Source of the DNA: Verrucomicrobiota bacterium
GTDB lineage: Bacteria > Verrucomicrobiota > Verrucomicrobiia > Opitutales > UBA953
Assembly (NCBI GenBank): GCA_030831965.1
Contig: JAURJZ010000060.1
Location: 1 to 64,000 of the forward strand
Reading direction: 5' to 3'
DNA length: 64,000 nt
Position numbers and translations under genes: made by a program
Notes under the pieces: generated by a model
Told to the model about the DNA's origin: nothing
The model's input: the letters and a program-made list of their open reading frames with translations, nothing else
Database searches by the model: none
Shown here: one piece after another, positions 36,670 to 48,600 of the stretch
How positions within the stretch are numbered: the stretch's first letter is position 1
Layout of the letters: every line of letters begins with the position of its first letter

Positions 36670-39600
36670 ATGACTCCCAAGGCCAATCGCAGCCTCTTCC
36701 GCGCGTTGCTCGCCGCCGCCGCGCTGACTCCCGCAGCGCCTGCAGCCACGCTCTATTGGGATGGTGCCAACACCACGGTGAATGCCGATGGCGGCAACGG
36801 CACATGGGATGCCTCCGGGCTTGTCTGGAACGACGCGGAGAACGGCGGAGCCTCGGTGGCCTGGACCGAGGGCGATGCCGCCGTCTTCGGCGGCGCCGCT
36901 GGCACGGTCACGGTCGACGGCGCCTTCTCGCTCGCGTCGCTGTCCATCACCGGCGGTTACTCCCTCTCCGGCGGAACGCTCGGTCTGGGCGGGCGCACCC
37001 TGACGACCTCGGCCACCGGCTCCGGTACCGACATCACCATCGCCTCGGCCATCTCCGGCTCCGGCGGCCTCACCCTCGCGGCCCATGGCGACACGTCCGT
37101 CACGGGCGGCGGCGTCGGCGGCAGCCTGTTGCTCTCGGGAGCCAACACTTTCACCGGGGGCGTCACGATCACCTCCGGTGTCGTCAACCTCAACTCGAGC
37201 TTCGGCGACGCCTCCAACTCGGTCACGCTCAACGGCGGCGGCCTCGTCGACGAGGGTGTCAACGCCACCTTCGCCCGCAACCTCGTCATCGGGTCCTCCG
37301 GCGGCGTCATTCGCAACTGGGGCTCGATCGCCAACACCTTCACGGGGACCGTCAGCGGCACCGGCTTGGTCCGACGCACCGATGGCGGCACCTCGCTTTT
37401 CCAAGGCGACTGGTCCGGATCGGTCTCCCTCGAGGCCCAGCGCGGCTACTCGCTCGTCGGCGGCATTTGGAATTCCTCCGGTACCATCTCCACCAGCGGC
37501 GGCAGCGTCGGTTTCTCCCGCTCCGCCTCGCTCGGCACCGCCTCGACCTACCTTGCCCTCGCCAGCGGCGCCGCCCAAGGCAACTCCCGCGGTCTCCTGC
37601 TCGACTCCTCCCGCGTGGTCTCGGGTCGGGCCCTCAGCCTTGGCTCCGCGGCCGTCGCGCCCATCATCGGCTCCTCGGCGCTCAGCCTGACCGGCAACAT
37701 CGCGGGCGTCCACCCCGGCTACGCCGGAACGTTCTCCACCGCGGCAAACGTGACCGTGGTCGAGCAGGGCTTCCACGCCCCCAACGCGGCCTTCGAGACC
37801 AACAACACGGTCGACATCTGGGGCGGCCCCCTCGTCGTCGGCTCGCTCAGCGGCTCCGGCACCATCACCACGAACGGCGTCGGTCGCGGCGACACCGGTC
37901 GCCTGGGCGGCTTCGGCACCCTGGTCTTCGCCGGATCTGCCTCCCAGTCCAGGTCGGGCGCCATGGTGGGGCGGCTCAACGACGCCGCCCTGGTCGTCGG
38001 CTCCAACAACGCCAGCACCACCTGGTCGGGCTCCCTCACCAACGGCTCCTGGTCCGGCGGCGCGGCCTCGCTCCTCAAGCGCGGGAGCGGCACCCTCACC
38101 GTCACCGGCAACGGCGGCGCCAGCGGCGGCTACACGGTCGAGCAGGGCACACTCCGCTTCTCGGGAGCCAACTTCGGCTTCCCCGGCTCGGCCCGCTACG
38201 GCAACACGTTCGCCGTCCTTCAGGGCGGGGCCGTCGAGGCCGCGGCCAACTATCCCTTCTCCCAAGGACAGACCGCCTACCTCCTGGGCGGCACGCTGCG
38301 CTACATCAGCGGCGACATCTACGCGCCCCAGATCGTGATGGATGGCGGGCGCATCGAGGGCAACGGCTTCCGCTTCGGCTACAACCAGGACCACTTCATC
38401 AACGTCCTTGCCGGGCGCGGCGCCTCGACCATCGCGGGCAACCTCAACCTCTATAATAACGGCACCAGCCTGACTTTCCGGGTCGACGATGGGGCGGCCG
38501 CTCGCGATCTCCTTGTCTCCGGCCAGCTCAACGATGCCGGCGGCTACGGCGGCCAGCGCCTCATCAAGGCCGGCCTGGGCACCCTGGCCCTCACCGCAAC
38601 CAACGCCCGCTCCGGCGGCACGACCCTTCAGGGGGGTGTCATCGAGGTTGCCGCCACCAATGCGATCGGCACCGGCACCACCGCGGGCGTGACCCTCGAG
38701 GGCGGCACCCTGCGCGTCGACTACGCCCTCGGGGGGACCCTCGCCACCCAGCCCTTCAGCTTCGGCGGTGGCACGCTGCTGCTGACGGGCAACACCGGCG
38801 CCGTCACCCAGGGCATCGGCGCCACCTCCCTCGCCAACGGCAGCTCGACCGTCAGCGCCGTCCCCGGCGCCGGCGGCGCCACCACCGTCAGCTTCGGATC
38901 GATCACCCGCGCCGGCTCGGCCACCCGCGCCCTCCTCAACCTCAGCGGCACGGCGACCTGGACCACGACCCAGGCCAACGACGCCGCCGGCAAGCTCGCC
39001 GGGGTGCTCCTCGGCGGGGCCCTTGCCGCCAACGACGGCGCGGGCAACATCGTCAAGTTCGCCGGCACCCAGCTGGCGTCCAACTTCATCGAGAGCTCGA
39101 CCGCCGACCTCGTCATCGGCGCCAATGTCACCGGCGACCTCGCCCTGACGAACCCCGGCACCACCACGGTCGGCACCCTCTCCCTTGATGGCACCGCCTC
39201 CGGCCGCACCGTCAATGTCGGCGCGGGCAACATCCTGCGCGTCACCGGCGGCCTCCTCCAGGTCTCGTCCGGCCTCGCCTTCAACGTCGCCGGCGGCACC
39301 CTCACCGGCGGCGCGGCGGACAACACCGCGGCCGACCTGCTCGTCAACGCCACCGGCGGCCTGGCCGCGGGGGCGGGCATGACCCTTTCCTCGGTCGTCG
39401 CCGACAACGGCACCGGGGCCGTCACCCTCGTCAAGGGCGGGGCCGGCTCGCTGACGCTCAGCGGCGCCAACACCTTCACCGGCGGTCTCCTCATCCAGCA
39501 GGGCAGGGTGGCGGTCGGCTCGGACTCCTCGGCGGGCGCGGGCGCGATCACCGTCAACGACGGCGGCCAGCTCTACGCCACCGGCAACCTTTCCCGCGCC

Positions 39601-42600
39601 ATCACGCTCAACGGCGGCATCGGCACGGCCGAGGGCGCGGGCACCCTGGGCGCCCTCCGGCTCGAGGGCGGCGTCACCCTCTCGGGCGGGCTCACCGTCG
39701 CGCGCGACTCGCAGGTCACGACGTACGGCGGCGCCACCGCCAACCTGACGGGCGCCGTCACCCTCAACGCCGCGCTGGTCAAGACCGGCTCGGGCACCCT
39801 CAATCTCACCGGGGCTGGCTCCAACTCCGGCACGGGCACCCTCGTCGTCAAGGAGGGTGTCGCCCAGGTCGGCCAGGGCGGCGCCTACAACAGCGTCAGC
39901 TACGACGCCTACGTCGCCTCCGGCGCGCGCCTGGTCGCCCTCGGCATCAATTCCTGGCAGGGCAACCTTGTGACCGTCGCCGCCGGCGGCGTCTTCGAGG
40001 TCAGCGGCTCTGGCACGAACGGGGCCCACAACAAGTTCCGCAACATCAACCTGCTCGGCGGCAGCTGGATCGGCACTGGCGGGGGCAAGTACGCGGGCGA
40101 GGACGGTAACTTCGTCGACAGCAGCTTCGGCGTCTTCGTGGGCGGCTCCTCCCGGTCGCTCTTCGAGACCCCCAACAAGATCTCCCTGGCCGACACCCGT
40201 TTCTTCGTGCAGGACGTCACCGGTAATTCCGCGCCCGACTTCCTCGTCAAGGGCTCGTTCGTCGGCACCGGTTACCTCGGCGGCCTCGGCGCCACCCGCT
40301 TTGAGCGGCGCGTGGGCGGCTCGGCCAACTCGAACCACACCGCCACCATGGTGGTGCAGGCCGGCCACACCCTTGAGTTCGGCGGCGACGGCGCGATGGG
40401 CACCGGCGCCATCACCCTCGACGGCGGTCGCCTCCGCGCCACCTCGCTCGACGGCTTGGCGGAGTACCAGGTCACCGGACAGTCCTCGATGAACACGACC
40501 GCCACCGGCACCTTCCGCCAGGTCACGGTCGACACCGCCCGCGCCAATTCCACCTCGGACTTCGGCGACAACACGGTCTGGTCCTATCGCGGTCGACTGA
40601 CGGTCGACGCCACCCGCACGATCGCCTTCCGCGAGGGCATCGACGACGTCGCCTGGGTGCGCGTCTGGGGGACCGCGGCCGATGGCACGGCCGTCGACCA
40701 AGTCGTGCTCAACGACACCCGGTGGGATGTCACCACCGCCGGCACGATCACCCTGGGCCCCGGCACCTACAACCTTGACGTCCGCGCCCAGAACGGCGGC
40801 GGCGGCGCGGGAGGCTTCCTGCAGTGGGATTTGAACGGCGGCACCAACTGGTCCGCCATCGGCGTCCCGACCGTCTCGGGCGTCCGGCTCGTCTCCGAGC
40901 TCGGCATCTCCCAGACGCTCGCCAACAATGTCGCCCTCAGCCGCCGCTCGGAGGTCGAGGTCCTGGAGTCGGCCGACACCCTCACCCTCTCCGGCGTCGT
41001 CTCCGGCGCGGGCATGCTCGAGAAGACCGGCGCCGGCACGCTCGCCCTGACGGGCTCCAACAGCTTCACCGGCGGGCTCACCGTCTCGGGCGGCACCGTG
41101 CGCTTCTCCGCCGCCGCCAACCTCGGCGCCGGGGCCGTCAACCTCCTCGAGGGGTCGACCCTCGCCTATGGCGGCGCCTCGGCCCTGACGCTCTCCACCC
41201 CCGTCTCCGTCGAACTCGGCAACGCCACCATCGCCGTGACCAGCGAGTCCGGCACCCTCACCCTCGGTCAGGGGGTCGACAACTACCTGGCCGGCGCCGC
41301 CACCCGCGACGTCACCAAGGCCGGTCCCGGCGCCCTCGTCGTGGCTGGCGCCTCCACCGGCAACAACCGCTTCGTCGTCAGCGCCGGCTCGCTCTCAGTG
41401 ACCTCGACCGACGCCTCCCGCGCCAGCGCCAGCGTCGGGGCCGCGGGCACCCTCTCCGTCTCGTCGGCCGTCTTCGGGGCGATCACCAACGCGGGCGCCG
41501 CCACCGCCGACTCGACCACCCTGGGCGCCCTCACCAACACCGCCGGCACCCTGACCGCCGCCAACGCCACCACCGTCGGTGCCCTCGCCGTCTCCGGCGG
41601 CACCCTCTCCCTCGCCGCCGCCACCGCCTCCGGCAACGTCGCCGTCACCGGAGGCACCCTCGCCGCCGCGGCCCTCGCCAACGCCGGCACCCTCGGTCTC
41701 TCCGCCGGCTCCGCCACCCTCGGCGCGATCAGCGCCGGGGCCACCACCTTTTCCGGTGGCACCCTCACCCTCGCCTCCGGCTCGACGCTCGCCTCGGTCA
41801 GCAAGACCGGCGGCTCCCTGCTGATCGCCGGCAACGGCGCGGCCGGCACCCTCAATGTCACGGGCGACGCCGCCCTCGGCGGCGTCCTCCGCTTCGATCT
41901 CTCCTCGAGCCTGTCCTCCGGCAACGACCGCATCCTCGCCGGCGGCGACGTCAGCCTGCTCGGGCTCACCGAGGTCAACCTCGGCCTGCTCAGCGGCTCC
42001 CTCACCACGGGGCAGTACGTCCTGGTCTCGGGCGCCAGCGTCACCGGCCTCGGCCTCATGTCCATCACGGGCGTCGCCTCTGGCGACTCGCGCCAGACCC
42101 TCACGCTATCCTCCACCGCCACGGCGAACCCCCTCTCGCTCATCGTCGACGGCTCGGTCGCCAACCTTAGCTTCGCCAATGGCGGCACCGCCACCGGCGT
42201 GTGGTCCAACAGCCTCGACGACACTGTCTGGTCCAACGGCGGCACCGACGACCGGTTCTTCTCGGGCGACATCGTCAGCTTCGGCGACCTCGCGGGCGTT
42301 GCCGCCCAGACGGTCACGCTGTCCGGCGAGCTCGTCCCCGGGGCGGTGACCTTCGCCAACACCTCCGCCACCACCTACACCCTCGCCGGATCCGGCGCCA
42401 TCGCCGGGGTCACCGGCCTCACCGTCTCCGGAGGCGGGCGCGTCGTCCTCGCCAATTCCGGCACCAACACCTATTCCGGAGACACCACGGTCGCCTCCGG
42501 CACCCTCGAGCTCGGCTCGGCCTCGGTGCTCTCGGCCAATTCCGCCACCGTCGTCAACGGCGGCACGCTCGACATCGCCGCCGTCGCCAACGTCGCCGCC

Positions 42601-45600
42601 GGCGCCGTCACGCTATCCTCCGGCTCCATCGTCGGCACGACAGGCTCCCTCGTCGCCTCCGCCATCACCGTCAGCGGAGGCCTGCTCGACGCCAACCTGG
42701 CCGGCTCCGGCTCGCTCACCTTCAACGGCGCGGGCCAGACCTTCGCCTACGCCAAGTCCGCGGCCCACACCGGGGGCACCACGCTCGCGGCCGGCACCCT
42801 CAACCTCTCCGGGCAGGTCTCGGGCGCCCTCGCCCAGTCCGCCGGCACCACGCTCAACCTCTCCGGAACCGTCGGCGGCGCGCTGACCCTCGCCGTCGGC
42901 GCCACCGCCGACATCGCCGCCACCGGCGCGGCCAACGGCGGCGTCATCCTTTCCGGCAACCTGGTGTCCGGCTCCACCGTCACCTCCGCCGGTGCCATCG
43001 CCGGCGGCGCGACCGTCCAGCGCAACGCCACCTTGACCTCCTCGGGGTCCCTCGCCGGCGGCGCCACCATCGCCGCGGGCGGCACCCTGGTCACCTCCGG
43101 TTCCCTGTCCGGCAACGTCGCCAACGCCGGCACGCTCCGCTTCGCGGGCGCCGGCGAGGTCGCCTACTCCGGCGTCATCTCGGGCGGCTCCCTCGTCGAG
43201 AAGACCGGCGCCGGCACCGTCACCCTTTCCGGCACCGCCCACGGCATCGCCACGCTCGCGCTCCAGCAGGGCCGCCTGGTCGTCAACACCGGCTCCGGCG
43301 GCACCTGGAACAACACCCTTAACTACGCCAATGTCACCCAGGCCAACGGCACCACCCTGGCCTTCGGCAGCAACTCCTCGCTCAACGGCAACCTGGGCTT
43401 CGCGGGCGATTCCGCCATCGAGGTCGCCTCCGGCGTCACCGTCTGGAAGGACACCGCGGGCGTGCTTGGCGTCAACTCCGCCGGCGCGACCTTCCGCAAG
43501 ACCGGCGCCGGCCGGCTGGTCATCGCCACCAACAACATGGGCTTCGGCGCCGGCGCCCAGGTCATCGTCGACGGGGGCACGCTCCAGTTCAACAAGGGCA
43601 ACTGGTACTCGGGCAACATCGTCGGCCAGGCCAGCCTGACCGTCAACGCCGGCGGCACGGTTGACATCACGAGCTACCACGTCTTCGACGCCTACACCGG
43701 CTTCGTCCCCGTGGTCAACGGCGGCACCATCACCGGCAACGGGCAGGACGTCTATGTCGGCGGTTTTGTCATGACCGGCGGCACCGTCACCGGGACCCGC
43801 TTCGTCAACCTCACCGGCATCACGACCAACGCCTCGGCCAGCACCGCCACCTACTCCGCCGACCTCGCCACCGCCGCGGCCACGATCAGCGTCGCCGACG
43901 GCACCGCCGCGGTCGACTTCCTCCTCGCCCCGTACTGGAACGGCACGGCCAACGCCACCGCGATCACCAAGACCGGAGCCGGCCTGATGCAGGTCACCCT
44001 CGCCGCCACCGGCACTCTCGCCTTGAACGAGGGCTCGGTCCAGGTCGGCGCCGGCGGCACCGCCGGCACCGTCGGCAATGTCACCTCCGCCGCGGGCACC
44101 AGCCTGAGCTTCAACCGTTCGGACGAGTACGCCCACGCCGCCACCATCGGCGGTTCCGGCGCCGTCGCCCATGTCGGGGCGGGCAAGCTGACCCTCTCCG
44201 GCGCCAACACCTTCACCGGAGGCCTCACCCTCGCCGGCGGCACCCTCGCCCTCGGCACCTCCGCCTCGGGCGGCTCCGGCGGGCTCACCGTCGCGACCGC
44301 GGCCGCCAACCTCGAGATAGGCGCGGGCGCTGAGGTCACCCGCACGACCCTTGGCGGCACGGGCAGCCTGACCAAGTCCGGCGCCGGCTCCCTGACCTTC
44401 TCCGGGGCCAGCACCCTGGCCGGCGACCTCGCCGTCACCGAGGGCGCCCTCGCGCTGACCGGCGCCGCCTCCCTCGGCCATTCCGGCACGGTCGCCGTCG
44501 CCGCCGCCGGCACCCTTGTGGTCGGCGCCTCCGTGGCCGACACCGGCACAGCCGCCATCACCAACGCCGGCACCCTCACCTTGGCCGGCACGACGGCCCG
44601 TTCCCTGTCCAACAGCGGCACGGCGACCATAACCGGGTCGGTCGGCGCCCTCACCGTCACGGCCGGCACCGTGACCAGCACCGGGAGCGCGGGCAATGTG
44701 ACCCACACCGGCGGCGTCCTCAACCTGTCCGGAACATTCGGCTCGGTCGCCTCCACCAGCGGCGAGCTCCGCCTCAGCGGCACCGGCGGCGCGCTCACCG
44801 TTGGCGGCGACAGCGTGATCAACGTGGGGGGCGTCGGCGCGACCTCCTCGGCCACGTTCACCTCCCTCACCCTGCAGGACGGCGCTTGGCTCGAGTTCGA
44901 GATCTCCGACCCCTCCGCCCTCGCGTTCCAGGACCGCATCGTCCTCAACGGGGGCGACCTCGACTTCTCGGGCCTGACCACGGGCATCATCCTGGATGTG
45001 CACGGCCTGAACCGCGCCACCGGGACCCGGGACGGCGCCACTGTCTTCAACCGCTACGCGGATTACACCGTCAGCCTGGTCAGCGGCGCCGGCCAGGTTA
45101 TCGGCTACGACGCCGGCCTGGTCGACTTCACCATCGGCGGCTTCGGCACCGGGCTCGACGCGACCGGCACCTGGACCCTGCAGCAGGTCGCCGGAGGGCT
45201 CGACCTCGTCTACGAGGGAATCCCCCTGCCCGAGGCTCTTGTCACGGTCGAGGCCAGCCTGACCCAAGGCTTGTCTGACAGCCAGGAAGGCCTGGATTTC
45301 CTCGCTGACGGCGACGAGCAGATCTTGGCCAAGGCGGGCGCGGGTCGCCTGACCGTGACCGAGGCCCTCACCCATGTGGGCGGCGTCAAGGTCAACGCCG
45401 GCACCCTCCTCCTCAGCGGGGCCACCGCCGACCTCGGCCCGGGCGATGTCACCCTCGCCTCCGCCGCGGTCCTTGAGCTTGACCGCGAGGGCGCCGTGGC
45501 GAGCAACATCGCCGGCGCGGGTGTCATCCGCAAGGTGGGATCCTCCTCGACCACCCTCACCGGCATCCTCGCCAACACCGGCGGGATCTTTGTCGACGCC

Positions 45601-48600
45601 GGCACCCTTGGCGCCAATTTCGCCCCCTACGCCGCCACGGTCACCGTCGCCTCCGGGGCCTTCGCGGACTTCCTCGGGGAGCAGGCCCAGACCTTCGCGG
45701 GCAACCTCGCCGGCGCGGGCACCGTGCGCATCACCGGCGCCAGGGTTGTCACCCTTTCCGGCTCCAACTCCGGCTTCACCGGCACGCTCGACGTCCAGGA
45801 CGGCGGGCTCGTCCTCGCCGCCGACCAAGCCGCGGGCTCGGGCACCGTGCAGGTCGCCGCCGGCGCCACCGCCACGGTTTCCGGCGCCGTCACCCTCGGC
45901 TCGCTCGTCACGGGCGCGGGCACCCTGGCCAAGGCCGGGTCTGGCCTCTCGACCCTGTCGGTCGCCCCCACCCTGGCCGGCGACATCTCGGTCAACCAAG
46001 GCACGCTGCGCGGCGACTTCAGCCAGGCCAGCGGCGCGATCACCGTCGCCGCCGGCGCCACGCTCGATTTCGCCACCGCCGGCTCCGCCTCACGCGGCGC
46101 GGCCGACATCACCGGCGCGGGCGCCTTCGCCAAGACCGGGGCCGGCACCCTCGCCCTCACCTCCGCCCCCGGCGTGACCGGCGGCATCCGCGTCGAGGAG
46201 GGCGTGCTCGCCGCCGCCGACTTCGGCACCTCGTCCGCCGTGGCCGTGGCCTCCGGGGCCACCGCCGAGGTCAACCTCGCCGGGACCGCCACCCTGGCCT
46301 CGACCTTCACCGGAACGGGCACCTTCCGCAAGGCGGGCGCCGGCACCCTCACGCTCGGCGCCACCGGGCTCGCCGGCTTCTCGGGCAAGATCCGCCTCGC
46401 CGACGGCGCCCTCGCCGTCAGCTCCTCGACCAGCTACGGCCTGGTCTCCGGTGCCGACGCCATCCAGCTCGCCGGCGGCGCGCTCGCCTTCAGCAACGGC
46501 CTCACCCTCGGCGGCGGCCTGGGCATCCAGGTCACATCCCTCGGCGGACGCCTGGACGCCTCCGCCCTCGGCGCCAGCGGCACCGTCACCGTCAACGGCG
46601 AGGTCTCGGGGACGGGCACCCTCACGATCGCGGGCAGCGGCAACACCAGCGCCAGCGGCGGCGGCGACGCCGGCCTCGGCCTGCGCCTGGCCAACGGCGC
46701 CAACTCCTTCACGGGCGACATCCGGATCACCTCGGGGCTCGTCTCCTACACCTCCTCCGCCGCGCTCGGCAACGCCGGCAACCGCATCGTGTTCGACGGC
46801 GGCGGCATCCTCGACAACAACGTCAACCTCTCGCTCGCGCGCGCCATGCACGTGACCGCCAACGGCGGCCTCATCCGTCTCTACGGGGGGGCCAACGCCA
46901 CCTACAGCGGCGCCCTGACCGGCGTCGGCGAGCTCCGCCGCACCGACGGCGGCGACACGGCCTTCACCGGCGACCTCTCCGGGTTCACCGGCACCTTCAC
47001 CAACCAGTCCAACTCGACCACCCGGTTCACCGGCGCCGCCGCCGCCTTCGGGGCCGCCACGATCAACGCCAGCAGCGGCAACGTCGGCTTCGCGGTCGGA
47101 CGCGTCGGCGCCGCCACGGTGCGGCTCGACGGCGCCAACGTCTTCTTCGTCGACGGCGGCACCGCCGGCGGCACCTTCCAGCTCGTCGAGGGCCGGAACG
47201 CCAACTTCTACGCCGACACCAACACCGTCGCCCTTCCCAACCTCGGCGGCACGGGCGCCAACCTCTACCTTCAGAACAGCGGCACGCTGCGCCTGCTCTC
47301 CGGGTCGCCCACGCTCACCGGGGCCTTCCGGGCCAACGCCGGCACCCTGGCGGTCGACGGCGCCGCGGTCGCCGCCGGCACCCTCGAGGTCTTCAACGGC
47401 GCCATCCGCTCCGACTCCGGCTCGATCACCGTCGCCGACGGCATCTACATGGGCACCGGCACCCTCACCGTCGCCGGCGGCACCGTCAGCGCCGCGCGCA
47501 TCCGCACCTCCGAGGGCGGCGGCACCGTCTCGACCATCAACCAGACGGGCGGCACGGTGAACATCACCGGCGCGGTCATCGAGAACGAGCGCAACAACTC
47601 GTTCATGCTCAACCACTGGCCGGGCGCCTCCACCTACAACCTCTCGGGCGGCACGCTCAACGTGCTCAACACCAACGCCAACCTGGGCTGGGACGGCAAC
47701 GCCTACATCAACCAGTCGGGCGGCGTCGCCAACCTTCGCGGCGTCAACCTCGCCTCCGGCCGCAACAACGCCGGCGGCTACACCCTCTCGGGCGGCCGGC
47801 TCAACCTGGGCGTCGGCGGCGTCAGCGCCGCGTCGGCCAAGACCTTCACGGCGGGCAACGCCACCCTCGGCGCGATGGCCAACTGGACGTCCGCCAGCGC
47901 CATCACCCTCAACGGCGCGACCGGCACGGTCATCGACACCACCGACTCGGTCGACGGCTCGACCGGCCGCACCATCACGATCTCCGGGGCCCTCGGCGGC
48001 ACCGGGAAGCTCATCACCCAGGGCGCGGGCACCGTGGTCCTCTCCGGGGCCAACACCAACTCCGGGGCCATCCGGGTCGACTCCGGCACCCTCCGTGTCA
48101 CCGGCACGCTCCGCGGCGGCGCGGCCCTGACGGTCGCCTCCGGCGCCTCGCTGGAACTCGACGCCACCAACATCTTCGTCGGCGGTCACGATGCGGCCCT
48201 GGCCGCGACCCAGACCCTCGCCGCCAACGGCGGCTCCATCTTGCTGGGCGGCGGCTTCGACTCCCGCCTCGGCAACATCAGCCTGAACGGGGCCACCCTC
48301 ACCTCCAACCGCGGCCTGGGAGGCTACGACGCCTACCTGGCCGAGACCACGGGCGGCGCCGTGTCCGTCACCGTCGGCGGCGCCTCCGCCTCCCTGATGA
48401 ACGGCACGGGCGGCATCCACCTCGGGTCCAATGTCCGGTTCGACGTCGCCAACGCCACCGGCGACGCCGCGGCCGACCTCCTCGTCAGCCTCCGGCTCGA
48501 CAACGGCGGCGCCATGGGCACCACCGGGTCGCTCACCAAGTCCGGCGCCGGCACGCTCGTGCTCGACAACGCCCTCAACAGCTTCACCGGCGGCGTCACC

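Noticed and set aside
36604-40701. Minus-strand open frame of 1365 codons opposite the giant gene
   Set aside because: The sense strand has signal peptide, repeats and a PEP-CTERM end; the antisense product is Gly/Asp/Val/Ala-rich without any motif.
37130-48600. Many recurring short motifs in the giant gene as a possible CRISPR array
   Set aside because: The repeats are in frame, vary in sequence and spacing, and encode SGANTFTGG-type peptides; they are protein repeats.
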